From contig DAOVBC010000085.1 of NCBI GenBank assembly GCA_030670715.1, positions 1-8,284 on the forward strand: 8,284 bases of DNA. The letters run 5' to 3'. This document shows, piece by piece, positions 1-5,817 of the stretch. The translations under genes and the position numbers were made by a program. The notes under the pieces were generated by a model. It was not told the origin of the DNA. It did not search any database and saw nothing but the letters and a program-made list of their open reading frames with translations. This DNA is from Deltaproteobacteria bacterium. GTDB taxonomy: Bacteria; Desulfobacterota; Desulfobacteria; Desulfobacterales; SG8-13. The stretch's first letter is position 1. Every line of letters starts with the position of its first letter.

Positions 1-2
1 AA

Positions 3-818
3 TTAGAAAATGTCCTCGACCAGGTCATCCAATGTCTCCTGCAGCCTTTGATCGTCGGTCAGCGGCAGGCAAATGGCTGTGCGGCAGGCTTCGCGTACGG
101 GTGTGCCCCGTTTGATCAACCGGGCAGCATAAATCAACAAACGGGTACTGGCCCCTTCCGTCAGTCCATGCTCCCGTATGTTGCGTATTTTTCGGGCGAG
201 CGTGACCAGTCGCAGCGCTTTCTCCTGCTCAATATTGCCCTCATGGGAAACAATTTCAGCCTCTTTTTGACGGTCAGGGTAGGTAAATTCCAGTGATACA
301 AAGCGTTGGCGGGTGCTCTGCTTCAGATCTTTTAACACGGACTGATACCCCGGATTGTAGGATATGATCATCAGAAAATCCGGGTGGGCCGGCAGGGTTT
401 CCCCCTTTCTTTCGATATAAAGGATTCGCCGATTATCGGTCAAAGGGTGAATGACAACCGTTGTATCCTTTCTGGCCTCTACGATTTCGTCGAGATAGCA
501 GATGGCGCCTATGCGTACCGCTCGAGCCAACGGTCCGTCCACCCAGACGGTTTCATCGTTTTTCAGAAGGTAGCGCCCGACAAGATCGGAAGCAAACAGA
601 TCCTCATGGCAGGCAATGGTTACCAACGGACGTTTCAACCGGTATGCCATATATTCAACAAACCTGGTCTTACCGCAACCGGTGGGGCCCTTTAACATCA
701 CCGGCAGCCTGGCATCATAGGCTGCCTGAAAGATTTCAATTTCGGCATTTGAAGAGAGATAGTATGGCTCAGCGTCAATCATGTACGCTTCGTTATCCGG
801 CTGCCCCGAGTGTGTCAT
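3..818 (-). CDS. MoxR-family AAA+ ATPase of the CbbQ/NirQ/NorQ type
   Basis: This is a complete 271-residue AAA+ ATPase. Visible motifs are Walker A GPTGCGKT (44-51), Walker B ICYLDE (106-111), a sensor-1 Asn in ISYN (155), a probable arginine finger in STRQRF (168-173) and a sensor-2-like Arg in GASTR (226). Length and motif order match the CbbQ/NirQ/NorQ branch of MoxR ATPases. These are cytoplasmic chaperones that usually work with a von Willebrand A-domain protein to activate metalloenzymes such as Rubisco or nitric oxide reductase. The gas-vesicle protein GvpN is a related alternative. The client cannot be named, because the downstream side, where a partner gene often sits, lies outside the window. 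I chose the first ATG because GGAG (minus strand, 829-832) lies 10 nt upstream. The ATG at codon 13 has no comparable site. The gene diverges from the TraB-like gene. Confidence 0.9.
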   Translation of the reverse strand: MTHSGQPDNEAYMIDAEPYYLSSNAEIEIFQAAYDARLPVMLKGPTGCGKTRFVEYMAYRLKRPLVTIACHEDLFASDLVGRYLLKNDETVWVDGPLARAVRIGAICYLDEIVEARKDTTVVIHPLTDNRRILYIERKGETLPAHPDFLMIISYNPGYQSVLKDLKQSTRQRFVSLEFTYPDRQKEAEIVSHEGNIEQEKALRLVTLARKIRNIREHGLTEGASTRLLIYAARLIKRGTPVREACRTAICLPLTDDQRLQETLDDLVEDIF

Positions 819-867
819 ATCAGCCAGTCTCCAAGCATTAATCTTGCATCGAAAGGGTAAATGTAAT

Positions 868-896
868 ATCTTATTAGATTATATTGGTCATATCAA
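868..896 (-). promoter_or_regulatory. possible sigma-70 promoter for the MoxR ATPase
   Basis: On the minus strand TTGATA (891-896) is separated by 17 bp from TAAGAT (868-873). These match the -35 consensus at five of six positions and the -10 consensus at four of six. A start near 861 would give a leader of roughly 40 nt. The whole gap is A/T-rich and also contains an exact TATAAT on the same strand (883-888) without a well-spaced -35, so the assignment is tentative. Confidence 0.35.
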
Positions 897-937
897 TCGC
901 AAGTATTTTATGTGAAAATCTAAAATCCGATGAACTC

Positions 938-961
938 GATCTCTTATGAATTCATCAGATC
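938..961. promoter_or_regulatory. dyad-symmetric site upstream of the TraB-like gene
   Basis: A 10-bp palindrome, ATGAATTCAT (946-955), is flanked by a second inverted pair, GATCT (938-942) and AGATC (957-961). The two gaps differ by 2 nt. The dyad covers the furthest-upstream in-frame ATG of the TraB-like gene. It could be an operator or a short leader hairpin. It could also be chance, as the region is compositionally simple. Confidence 0.25.
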
Positions 962-962
962 T

Positions 963-968
963 GAGGAA
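963..968 (+). promoter_or_regulatory. ribosome binding site deciding the TraB-like start
   Basis: GAGGAA lies 10 nt before the ATG at 979. The alternative in-frame ATG at 946 has no purine-rich Shine-Dalgarno match in the 20 nt before it. This is why 979 is preferred. Confidence 0.5.
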
Positions 969-978
969 TATACAATCA

Positions 979-2148
979 ATGCCGAAAATAGACAACCGCA
1001 ATATGATCCACTACCTTGATTATAATGATAAAAAAGTCATTATTGTGGGGACGGCCCACGTGTCCCGGGAAAGTGTCCGGCTTGTTGCCGAGGTTATAGA
1101 GAATGAAAAACCGGACACCGTCTGTGTGGAGCTCTGTGAGTCACGATACCAGTCAATCCGTCAGAAAGACCAGTGGCAAAATATGGATATCGTAAAGGTG
1201 ATCAGGGAAAAGAAATCTTTTCTCCTTTTATCCAATCTGCTTTTAGCATCATTTCAGAAAAGGATTGCCAAGAAATTCAATATCAAACCCGGCCAGGAAA
1301 TGATTCAGGCCATTGAATCCGGGGAAGCGGTAGGCGCGCAAATTTATCTTGCCGACCGCGACATTCGGATAACCCTGTCGCGCGTCTGGCGTCTTATGAA
1401 ATTCTGGACCAAATTAAAGCTCCTGTTCCAGTTGCTGGTTTCCATCGGCCAGGTGGATGAAATCAGCCAGGAAGATATCGAAAAAATGAAACAGGAGGAC
1501 GTGTTGGAAACGCTCCTGGCCGATGTCGGCAAATCACTGCCGGTGGTAAGAGATACCCTGATCGATGAACGCGACCGTTACCTTGCCCATAAAATTAAAA
1601 ATGCCCCGGGGGATAAAATTGTTGCGGTTGTCGGTGCCGGACATGTTCCCGGAATAAAAAAATACTGGGAGGTAGAAACAGACATTGCATCGCTCGATCA
1701 ACTGCCCCCGAAAAGCAGAACCGCCGGACTACTCAAATGGATTATCCCCATCGGCATTATCGGCCTGTTGCTTTCCGGATTTTACTACGGAGGGGCAAAA
1801 GCCGGTTCAGACATGGTCGTGTGGTGGCTTCTGGCAAACGGGATCCTGGCAGGTCTCGGCGCCCTCATTGCATTCGCCCACCCGTTGACCATTGTAGCCT
1901 CCATTCTGGCCGCACCGTTAACATCTTTAAACCCGATGATTGCAGCCGGTTGGGTGTCAGGGCTCGTGGAGGCTTTTTCCCGCAAACCGAAGGTAAAGGA
2001 CTTTGAAAGCCTGCAGGAAGACATTTACTCTATACGCGGATTCTGGAAAAATAAGGTGACCCGAATTCTGCTGGTGGTGGTATTTACGAACCTGGGCAGT
2101 TCGATCGGCACCTTTGTGGCCATCCCTTTAATGGTGAAAGTGCTTTAA
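979..2148 (+). CDS. TraB/PrgY-family protein with membrane-embedded C-terminus
   Basis: The product is 389 residues from the ATG at 979, or 400 from the ATG at 946. The N-terminal half is a TraB domain with family-typical motifs: GTAHVS (24-29), VELCESRY (50-57), LADRD (124-128), DERD (196-199) and GAGHVPG (219-225). The C-terminal part has hydrophobic segments at about 253-272, 280-300, 303-330 and 362-388, so it is probably anchored in the inner membrane. The family includes the enterococcal pheromone-shutdown protein PrgY and the animal Tiki proteases. The conserved His and acidic motifs suggest a metal-dependent hydrolase or peptidase-like activity, but the bacterial substrate is unknown. 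Start 979 is preferred for its GAGGAA site. The gene after it begins 16 nt past the stop, so the two are probably co-transcribed. Confidence 0.87.
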   Translation: MPKIDNRNMIHYLDYNDKKVIIVGTAHVSRESVRLVAEVIENEKPDTVCVELCESRYQSIRQKDQWQNMDIVKVIREKKSFLLLSNLLLASFQKRIAKKFNIKPGQEMIQAIESGEAVGAQIYLADRDIRITLSRVWRLMKFWTKLKLLFQLLVSIGQVDEISQEDIEKMKQEDVLETLLADVGKSLPVVRDTLIDERDRYLAHKIKNAPGDKIVAVVGAGHVPGIKKYWEVETDIASLDQLPPKSRTAGLLKWIIPIGIIGLLLSGFYYGGAKAGSDMVVWWLLANGILAGLGALIAFAHPLTIVASILAAPLTSLNPMIAAGWVSGLVEAFSRKPKVKDFESLQEDIYSIRGFWKNKVTRILLVVVFTNLGSSIGTFVAIPLMVKVL

Positions 2149-2164
2149 CCTGAATATTTGATGA

Positions 2165-2926
2165 ATGAAAATACCTAGAACAAAATGGAGCCTCAGCCGG
2201 TATGCGGTATTCACCCTGATCTGCGGTCTCGTTTTTACCGGGTGCGGCGGCCGCACATCTGCTCCGCCGCTAACAGAACCCGACTATCCGGCAAAACGCC
2301 TAAAACAGATTCGATTTGCCGTCCAGGTGGGGGCATTCACCAACCTGGACAACGCCGTGCGACTGACCGAAAAGCTTCGGCAAAACGGTCTCACCGCCTA
2401 CCATTTCATAGACCGGTCAGGGTTGTTTAAAGTCCGTTTCGGAAATTACTCCACCAAAAAAACCGCCCGGAGAGAAGCCGGCTTTCTCCAGGCGCGCGGC
2501 CTTATTGAGGACTTTTATGTCGTCAGTCCCCAGCTTTCAACCATCGAAGGCGATATAAGAGACGAGCTGATCAGAACTGCAAAAAGTTTTATCGGCATTC
2601 CGTACAAATGGGGTGGCGATTCACCTAATGAGGGTTTTGATTGCAGCGGATTGACGATGACAGTATACCAGCTGAACGGCCTGGATCTACCAAGGACGTC
2701 CCGGCAGCAATGGAAAAGAGGGATGCCGATCAACCGGCGGCAACTGTCAAAAGGAGACCTTGTTTTCTTTGCAACCTCCGGCGGCTACCGGGTTTCGCAT
2801 GTGGGAATATATGCGGGAAGCGACCGGTTTATACACGCACCGCGACGGGGCCAGAGAATCCGGACAGCCTCCCTTTCCAGCAGCTATTATAAAAAACGCT
2901 ATCTCGGTGCCAGGAGGTACCTGTAA
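2165..2926 (+). CDS. SPOR-domain NlpC/P60 lipoprotein, cell-wall peptidase
   Basis: This 253-residue protein has a basic N-terminus, a hydrophobic stretch (13-25) and a lipobox-like VFTGC with the lipidated Cys at 27. Gly rather than Asp follows the Cys, which suggests an outer-membrane-anchored periplasmic lipoprotein. Residues about 49-120 match a SPOR domain (FAVQVGAF, then FKVRFGNY), a fold that binds septal peptidoglycan lacking stem peptides. Residues about 131-253 are an NlpC/P60 domain with the expected Cys160 (FDCSG), His212 (SHVGIY) and His224 (FIHAP). It probably cleaves peptide stems in peptidoglycan (inference). The domain order resembles Spr/MepS-like hydrolases with an added SPOR module. 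No strong Shine-Dalgarno precedes the start. With only 16 nt after the TraB-like stop, translation may depend on coupling. Confidence 0.9.
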   Translation: MKIPRTKWSLSRYAVFTLICGLVFTGCGGRTSAPPLTEPDYPAKRLKQIRFAVQVGAFTNLDNAVRLTEKLRQNGLTAYHFIDRSGLFKVRFGNYSTKKTARREAGFLQARGLIEDFYVVSPQLSTIEGDIRDELIRTAKSFIGIPYKWGGDSPNEGFDCSGLTMTVYQLNGLDLPRTSRQQWKRGMPINRRQLSKGDLVFFATSGGYRVSHVGIYAGSDRFIHAPRRGQRIRTASLSSSYYKKRYLGARRYL

Positions 2927-3042
2927 ACATCTGCTCGATAACCGGTGGCGAATCACTTCACATACTGACAATTCACGTAAAATACTCTTTACAACTTTTG
3001 CTTTAGAGTAATGGAGTGATGGCAAGTGTAAAGGGTTTCCAA

Positions 3043-3115
3043 TACTCCACTACTCCAATTCAGCCGTCGTAGCCATAGGGCTACTATGGCGAAGTCGGCC
3101 ACTCCAGTACTCCAC
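3043..3115. repeat. octamer direct repeats flanking an imperfect hairpin
   Basis: Two short arrays of an octamer close to TACTCCAC occur at 3043-3058 and 3100-3115. Their 14-bp core is ACTCCACTACTCCA at 3044-3057 and ACTCCAGTACTCCA at 3101-3114, which is 13 of 14 identical. Between them lies an inverted repeat: arms 3063-3078 and 3084-3099, 13 of 16 paired, around the loop GGCTA. An alternative hairpin, GTAGCC (3069-3074) with GGCTAC (3079-3084), uses overlapping bases. The structure sits between the convergent NlpC/P60 and purN genes, where it might act as a terminator on both strands, although no T-tract follows. It looks like a small dispersed intergenic repeat. Copy number cannot be seen here. 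Confidence 0.6.
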
Positions 3116-3187
3116 AAATCCATTAATCTCGCATTTCACTTTCTGCCTTCTACTTAAAAATTTAAACTAATACTTCATCTGAGCTGT

Positions 3188-3991
3188 TCATTCCGGCAAT
3201 ATTCTAACCACCGTCTTTTCCACTCTTTTCCCGTCTCTGGATTCATAAGCCACCTTAACCGTTTTCAGACGTCCCTGTGCGAACAAATGGAGACACTCCG
3301 GGTATAGCTCCCACTCCTGTGCCAGTCCTTTCTTCCTGACGGTTTCCAGCGTGTCGTCGAATTGTATCGAAAATGCCCGTTGACCGATGATCGGTCCGCT
3401 GTCCTCACCGTAATCTATAAAGTGCACCGTACAACCGGCAACCTTGCATCCGTAACGGAAAGTATCGCCGTATCCGTCGATTCCGGGAAAAGAAGGAAGT
3501 AAGGCGGGATGAATATTCATAATGCGTGGCTCATCCTTAGTCGTATTAACCCTGTCGATAAAGTACGGCGTCAGTGTCCGCATGAAACCGGCCAGAACCA
3601 GAAGATCAAATGGATAGGCACTCATCTCTTTTAAAAGCCTTGCTTCTGCTATCGCCCGGGTAGTCAGAAAAACAGTTACCTTATCCGGATCGACTTTATT
3701 GTCCACTGAGAAAAGGGTTTGTTTGGAACGGATTTCATCCAAGTCAAAATCGGCCGGAGCCGCGTCGTGAGCAGGGTCATTATGGTATGCACGGATAATG
3801 TCGCCATAGTTAACGCTAAAGGTCGAAATTCCGTGCTTATTACCCCTTTCGAGTCCGGCGGCGTTCGGATTGTCCGATCCGATAAACACGACCCTGCCGG
3901 CCACAGCTCCTTTTTCACAGGCGTCTAAGATGGCCTGCAGATTTGACCCCGTTCCTGAAATTAACGCACCGATCCGTATTTTTCTGGTCAT
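3188..3991 (-). CDS. purN: phosphoribosylglycinamide formyltransferase, enlarged variant
   Basis: PurN transfers the formyl group of 10-formyltetrahydrofolate to glycinamide ribonucleotide, the third step of purine synthesis, in the cytoplasm. The fold is recognisable from SGTGSNLQ (12-19, phosphate-binding loop), LAGFMR (133-138), NIHPALLPSFPG (159-170) and VHFIDYGEDSGPIIGQ (189-204). The catalytic Asn159, His161 and Asp197 are all present. At 267 residues it is longer than the usual 190-215. Most of the excess is about 40 residues between positions 62 and 125, before the LAGFM strand. The HTHRQAL-like segment that follows HPSLLPKYPG in E. coli is replaced by IDGYGDTFRYG. Start: GGAGG (3999-4003) sits 7 nt upstream. 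The gene converges with the NlpC/P60 gene, and a palindromic element begins 24 nt upstream of its start. Confidence 0.88.
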   Translation of the reverse strand: MTRKIRIGALISGTGSNLQAILDACEKGAVAGRVVFIGSDNPNAAGLERGNKHGISTFSVNYGDIIRAYHNDPAHDAAPADFDLDEIRSKQTLFSVDNKVDPDKVTVFLTTRAIAEARLLKEMSAYPFDLLVLAGFMRTLTPYFIDRVNTTKDEPRIMNIHPALLPSFPGIDGYGDTFRYGCKVAGCTVHFIDYGEDSGPIIGQRAFSIQFDDTLETVRKKGLAQEWELYPECLHLFAQGRLKTVKVAYESRDGKRVEKTVVRILPE

Positions 3992-4014
3992 CGGTAATCC
4001 TCCAATTTACGAAA

Positions 4015-4171
4015 TTTGATGGCGTCGTAAAAAGTCCCATCTACTGCGTTGCAGCGGTTTTTCAGACACTCGGCATACTACAGGTATCGCCTCGTCCCTG
4101 AAAAACCACTACGCCTTGTATATGGAACTTTTTACTTAGCCATCGGTTATACTTTTTACGAGACCATCAAA
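4015..4171. repeat. 157-bp palindromic MITE-like element upstream of purN
   Basis: The ends form 21-bp terminal inverted repeats, 4015-4035 (starting TTTGATGG) and 4151-4171 (ending CCATCAAA), identical at 19 of 21 positions. Inside is a perfect 10-bp inverted pair, GGTTTTTCAG (4056-4065) and CTGAAAAACC (4098-4107). A further inner pair, GTAAAAAGTCCCAT (4027-4040) and ATGGAACTTTTTAC (4122-4135), matches at 13 of 14. The whole piece could fold into one long interrupted stem. It has no coding capacity and no clear target-site duplication. The architecture fits a non-autonomous miniature element or a large REP-like repeat. It lies in the presumed leader or promoter region of purN, so it could influence that gene. 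Confidence 0.7.
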
Positions 4172-4378
4172 GTTGAGAGGTAAAAGAAACCACTGCGGTC
4201 TATTACACCGAAACTGTCTGCTTTTCAAGATGATCCCGAATGCCCGAGCGCGTGTAACCTTTTGCTGTGGTATTCCGGTGGACTCACCCGGGTTGCCGGA
4301 AAGACCTTTGCGGTGAGATACTGAGCCGGCAGTCACGCCGGTACCGGTAAACTATTGGATTGATTTATTTTAAGGAGG
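4172..4378. other. unexplained stretch in the purN-trxA divergent region
   Basis: No convincing gene is present. Possible pairings are TTACAC (4203-4208) with GTGTAA (4253-4258), CTCACC (4283-4288) with GGTGAG (4312-4317), and GCCGGC (4325-4330) near the palindrome CCGGTACCGG (4338-4347). I could not match the sequence to any riboswitch family I know. The strong promoter lies at its right edge and points away from it, so most of this stretch would not be part of the main trxA leader. It may hold the purN promoter, a small RNA or old debris. Confidence 0.35.
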
Positions 4379-4407
4379 TTGACAATGGGCCTGTACGTCA
4401 CTATAAT
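4379..4407 (+). promoter_or_regulatory. perfect consensus sigma-70 promoter for trxA-bamD
   Basis: TTGACA (4379-4384) and TATAAT (4402-4407) are both exact consensus hexamers separated by the optimal 17 bp. An A/T-rich stretch (about 4351-4373) sits where an UP element would lie. Transcription should start near 4414, giving a leader of about 33 nt that keeps the trxA ribosome binding site. The sequence points to strong, constitutive expression. Confidence 0.85.
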
Positions 4408-4446
4408 TGTGCAAATTATTTCATTTGAGAGAAAGGATTGAATATC

Positions 4447-4773
4447 ATGGCAGAAGGCATCACGGAGATCGAAGACAGCAGTTTTGAAACCGAAGTGTTA
4501 CAGTCCGACAAACCGGTACTGGTAGATTTCTGGGCACCATGGTGCGGCCCCTGTAAAGCGATCGGCCCGGTGGTTGAAGAACTGGCAAACGATTTTGGCG
4601 ATAAAATCAAATTTATGAAATGCAATGTGGATAATAATCCTGTAACACCCGGGAAATTTGGTATTAAAGCAATCCCGACTTTAATCCTGTTCAAGGGTGG
4701 CGATATTGTTGATCAGATCACCGGAATGGTGGCCAAGTCAAAGCTCGAGGAAGCCATCAACAAAGCACTGTAA
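4447..4773 (+). CDS. trxA: thioredoxin
   Basis: This is a 108-residue cytoplasmic thioredoxin, the standard size, which reduces disulfides in client proteins such as ribonucleotide reductase. The active site is WCGPC (32-36) with redox cysteines 33 and 36. The buried Asp27 (VDFWAPWC) and cis-proline Pro77 (AIPT) are in place. One extra cysteine, Cys59, lies outside the active site. A TTG at 4438 is in frame, but the ATG at 4447 is preferred: AAAGGA (4432-4437) sits 9 nt before it and the family N-terminus fits. It follows the consensus promoter and is 23 nt from bamD, so the two likely share a transcript. A thioredoxin reductase gene is not in the window. Confidence 0.96.
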   Translation: MAEGITEIEDSSFETEVLQSDKPVLVDFWAPWCGPCKAIGPVVEELANDFGDKIKFMKCNVDNNPVTPGKFGIKAIPTLILFKGGDIVDQITGMVAKSKLEEAINKAL

Positions 4774-4796
4774 AAGGTGCGGGACCCGGTTTTAAA

Positions 4797-5456
4797 ATGA
4801 AAAAACTTTACAGCATTTGCATCATCGCATTGATCGTGTGTTCGGGGTGTTCCTTATTTAAATCGGAGCAGGAGGTTGAATCGGTTGACGTGCTCCTTCA
4901 GGAAGGTAATGACGCGTTTAATAAGGGAAAATTCACGGATGCGTTAAATTCTTTTCAACAGCTGAAAGACTGGTATCCATTCAGCAAACATGTCATCCAG
5001 GCAGAGTTAAAAATAGCCGATGCCCATTACCATCTGGAACAATATGAAGATGCGATTTTTGCCTATGAAGAATTTACTGAACTTCACCCCAGCAACGAGG
5101 CGATTCCTTACGTTTTTTACCAGCTTGGTCGCTGTTATTTCGATCGGATCGATACCATCGATCGTGACCAAACGAACGCCCGTAAGGCGCTCGATACGTT
5201 CATGCAACTTCAAAAGCAGCATCCGGATTCGACCTATGCTGAAAAGGCCACCGATCACATCAACAGGTGTTTGAAAAATCTTGCCGGTAATGAATTTTAT
5301 ATCGCACGATTTTATTACAAAAGCGGGCACTACAAAGCAGCCTTAGACCGTTTTAAGGCGGTCGTCACCCAATATCCGGATGTGGGTATCCACCAGGAAG
5401 CCTTGAAATACATCGTCAAGTGCCAAGCATCTCTGGAGAAACAATCCCGACCCTGA
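4797..5456 (+). CDS. bamD: outer-membrane assembly lipoprotein BamD (YfiO family)
   Basis: BamD is the essential lipoprotein of the BAM complex. It faces the periplasm and helps BamA insert beta-barrel proteins into the outer membrane. The 219-residue product has a lysine-rich start, a hydrophobic segment (5-16) and a lipobox ending CSGC with lipidated Cys18. Ser at the next position favours outer-membrane sorting. Tetratricopeptide-like repeats fill the rest, at about 33-66, 70-103, 105-145 and 165-200. Family-typical stretches are YPFSKHVIQAEL (60-71), YEEFTELHP (90-98), DRDQT (122-126) and FYYKSGHYKAALDRF (172-186). It is slightly shorter than E. coli BamD (245), as is common outside the gammaproteobacteria. 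Its Shine-Dalgarno site is weak. It lies 23 nt after trxA and is probably expressed from the same promoter. Confidence 0.92.
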   Translation: MKKLYSICIIALIVCSGCSLFKSEQEVESVDVLLQEGNDAFNKGKFTDALNSFQQLKDWYPFSKHVIQAELKIADAHYHLEQYEDAIFAYEEFTELHPSNEAIPYVFYQLGRCYFDRIDTIDRDQTNARKALDTFMQLQKQHPDSTYAEKATDHINRCLKNLAGNEFYIARFYYKSGHYKAALDRFKAVVTQYPDVGIHQEALKYIVKCQASLEKQSRP

Positions 5457-5467
5457 CGGAAAACCTC

Positions 5468-5496
5468 TTTACACCGCGGGCATTTTGGTGTATACG
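5468..5496 (+). promoter_or_regulatory. possible rpmB promoter overlapping a hairpin/pseudoknot
   Basis: TTTACA (5468-5473) and TATACG (5491-5496) are 17 bp apart, five and four of six matches to consensus. The same bases contain TACACC (5470-5475) paired with GGTGTA (5487-5492). GGGC in that loop (5478-5481) can pair with GCCC at 5496-5499, giving an H-type pseudoknot if transcribed. As RNA it could be the end of the bamD transcript. As DNA it could be the rpmB promoter. No T-tract follows, so a simple intrinsic terminator is unlikely. Confidence 0.3.
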
Positions 5497-5558
5497 CCCA
5501 GACTCTGTTGGTTAGAATTGAACAATAAAAGGATAAAAAAAGTTAAGGAGAATCAAGC

Positions 5559-5750
5559 ATGTCGAGAGTATGTGAAATATGCGGTAAAAAACCGCTGGTA
5601 GGCAATAATGTCAGTCACGCTCACAATGTGACAAAGCGTCGCTTCAATCCAAACCTGCAACGGGTAAGGGCTCTTGATAACGGCAGGGTTAAAAAAATGA
5701 TGGTATGCACAAGCTGCATAAAATCGGGTCGTGTGGCCAAAGCGCCATAG
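5559..5750 (+). CDS. rpmB: 50S ribosomal protein L28, zinc-binding form
   Basis: This is a 63-residue L28 of the large ribosomal subunit. It begins MSRVCEICGKKP and has the family-typical SHAHNVTKRRFNPNLQ core (19-34). Two CxxC pairs, Cys5/Cys8 and Cys50/Cys53, mark the zinc-coordinating (C+) version. Some bacteria replace this form with a cysteine-free paralogue under zinc limitation, but no such paralogue is in the window. AAGGAG (5545-5550) lies 8 nt before the ATG. Two TAG stops stand in tandem (5748-5753). It is separated from bamD by 102 bp and is probably transcribed on its own. It converges with rel. Confidence 0.96.
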   Translation: MSRVCEICGKKPLVGNNVSHAHNVTKRRFNPNLQRVRALDNGRVKKMMVCTSCIKSGRVAKAP

Positions 5751-5817
5751 TAGAGACTCTAATACCCACTTCCAATGCCTTATCTGAAAAATCTCACAAA
5801 TTATAGAACCGGTTCTA
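5751..5817. terminator. short palindromes between convergent rpmB and rel
   Basis: Two small dyads fill the ends of this gap. TAGAG-A-CTCTA (5751-5761) follows the first rpmB stop directly. The perfect 14-bp palindrome TAGAACCGGTTCTA (5804-5817) includes the rel stop codon. Neither is followed by a clear T-run, so they would be weak terminators at best. The position between convergent genes is the main argument. Confidence 0.25.

Noticed and set aside
461..841. A 126-codon plus-strand frame
   Set aside because: It is antisense to the MoxR ATPase and has no domain signature.
2983..3033. Possible terminator after the NlpC/P60 gene (TACTCT 2983-2988 with AGAGTA 3005-3010; CTTTACA 2987-2993 with TGTAAAG 3027-3033)
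   Set aside because: The stems are short, overlap each other, have long loops and no T-tract, so they are within chance for A/T-rich sequence.
4136..4336. A 66-codon minus-strand frame starting with GTG in the purN-trxA gap
   Set aside because: It overlaps the palindromic element, has no recognised motif and no clear ribosome site. It is probably a chance frame.
4438..4440. TTG as an alternative trxA start
   Set aside because: It overlaps the end of the purine-rich ribosome site. The ATG at 4447 is better spaced and gives the normal thioredoxin N-terminus.
4416..4694. A 92-codon minus-strand frame
   Set aside because: It is antisense to trxA, which has an intact active site and full length.
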